64,000 bases of DNA from Nonomuraea cavernae (GTDB lineage: Bacteria > Actinomycetota > Actinomycetes > Streptosporangiales > Streptosporangiaceae), in the NCBI RefSeq assembly GCF_014646355.1, contig NZ_BMNH01000001.1, positions 196,615 through 260,614 of the forward strand. The letters run 5' to 3'. Below the pieces are notes generated by a model. It ran no database searches. It was not told where the DNA came from and saw nothing but the letters and a program-made list of their open reading frames with translations. The first letter of the stretch is position 1. Every line of letters begins with the position of its first letter. A program made the position numbers and the translations under genes. Positions 63,613-64,000 of the stretch are shown one piece after another.

Positions 63613-64000
63613 ATGAGTGACGCCCCCCAGCGGCCGCCACACGTGGCGGCCGGCACCCCCAATGTCGCCCGCATGAACGACTACTTCCTGGGTGGCAAGG
63701 ACAACTTCGCGGCCGATCGCGAGGCCGTCGACAAGGTGCTCGCCCTCGCCCCGGAGGCCAGGCTCATGGGCGAGGAGGTCCAGGCGTGGCGCGACCGGGC
63801 CGTCCGCCACCTCGTCGGGCGGGGCGTCAGGCAGTTCGTCCACGTCGGCCCGTGGCTGCCCACCGACCACCACCTGCACGAGATCGCGCAGTCGCTCGCC
63901 CCCGACAGCCACGTCGTCTACGTCGCCGACGACCCGGTCGTGCTCAGCCACTCGCGGGCGATCCTCGCCACCAACGAGCAGACCGGCGTGGTCGAGGGGG
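63613..64000 (+). CDS. SAM-dependent methyltransferase, DUF574 type (3' end outside window)
   Basis: 129 codons are visible from ATG 63613 (GGAGATCACGG upstream). The N-terminal signature of the actinobacterial DUF574 S-adenosyl methyltransferases is clear: VARMNDYFLGGKDNFAADREA, here YFLGGKDNFAAD. FVHVGPWLPTDHHLHEIAQ and VVYVADDPVVLSHSRAIL follow. The usual SAM motif reads GPWLPT rather than GSGxPT. Substrate unknown for the family. Confidence 0.9.
   Translation, partial: MSDAPQRPPHVAAGTPNVARMNDYFLGGKDNFAADREAVDKVLALAPEARLMGEEVQAWRDRAVRHLVGRGVRQFVHVGPWLPTDHHLHEIAQSLAPDSHVVYVADDPVVLSHSRAILATNEQTGVVEG

Overview
This is a very GC-rich chromosomal window with many GTG/TTG starts and tightly overlapping operons. 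Its families (a YbaB-WXG secretion cassette, HTH proteins with a membrane segment and tectonin-like propeller, PucR next to a D-amino-acid dehydrogenase, a Ser/Thr kinase-WD40 fusion, a DUF574-type methyltransferase, a very large CtpI-type P-ATPase) point to a filamentous actinobacterium. Streptosporangiaceae is my best guess, by inference from gene families only. I saw no rRNA, tRNA, CRISPR array, transposase or phage module.

Layout. 1-5 kb: a minus-strand operon for uptake and use of a sugar or sugar alcohol (FGGY kinase, SDR, ABC permease, binding lipoprotein, ATPase running off the window). 5-10 kb: a lower-GC patch with small genes, a secreted trypsin-like protease whose ribosome site lies in a perfect hairpin, and cydAB. 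9.5-16 kb: a HAMP-array hybrid histidine kinase with a PP2C phosphatase downstream. 16-20 kb: lytic transglycosylase, pterin dehydratase, and a coupled TPR-AAA+/TPR-membrane pair. 20-25 kb: secreted proteins, a frameshifted HTH-tectonin regulator with a palindromic operator, and a five-gene type VII (WXG) cassette. 25-31 kb: MFS exporter, AI-2E-type transporter and Ca2+-type P-ATPase.

31-37 kb is the least familiar region. A coupled plus-strand operon (small membrane protein, unrecognised 344-residue protein, D-2-hydroxyacid dehydrogenase, NPPY methyltransferase) faces RidA, an EgtA-like glutamate-cysteine ligase and a PhyH oxygenase; together they look like an undescribed small-molecule pathway. 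37-49 kb: a 41-residue hydrophobic peptide, the CtpI-like ATPase with a basic repeat-tailed partner, secreted C39 and PLD-like enzymes, a DadA-type oxidase and a PucR regulator with a pentapeptide repeat.

50-53 kb: a coupled operon of a stand-alone LanC-like protein with a CCG zinc motif, a 66-residue small protein and an FMN reductase, divergent from a sulfotransferase; this is a second candidate new system. 53-57 kb: a propeller glycosidase-like protein and the kinase-WD40 protein. 57-63.5 kb: an IclR-controlled catabolic divergon (amidohydrolase; CoA-transferase, citryl-CoA-lyase-like, LigB, LigA, quinone-reductase-like). The window ends inside a methyltransferase.
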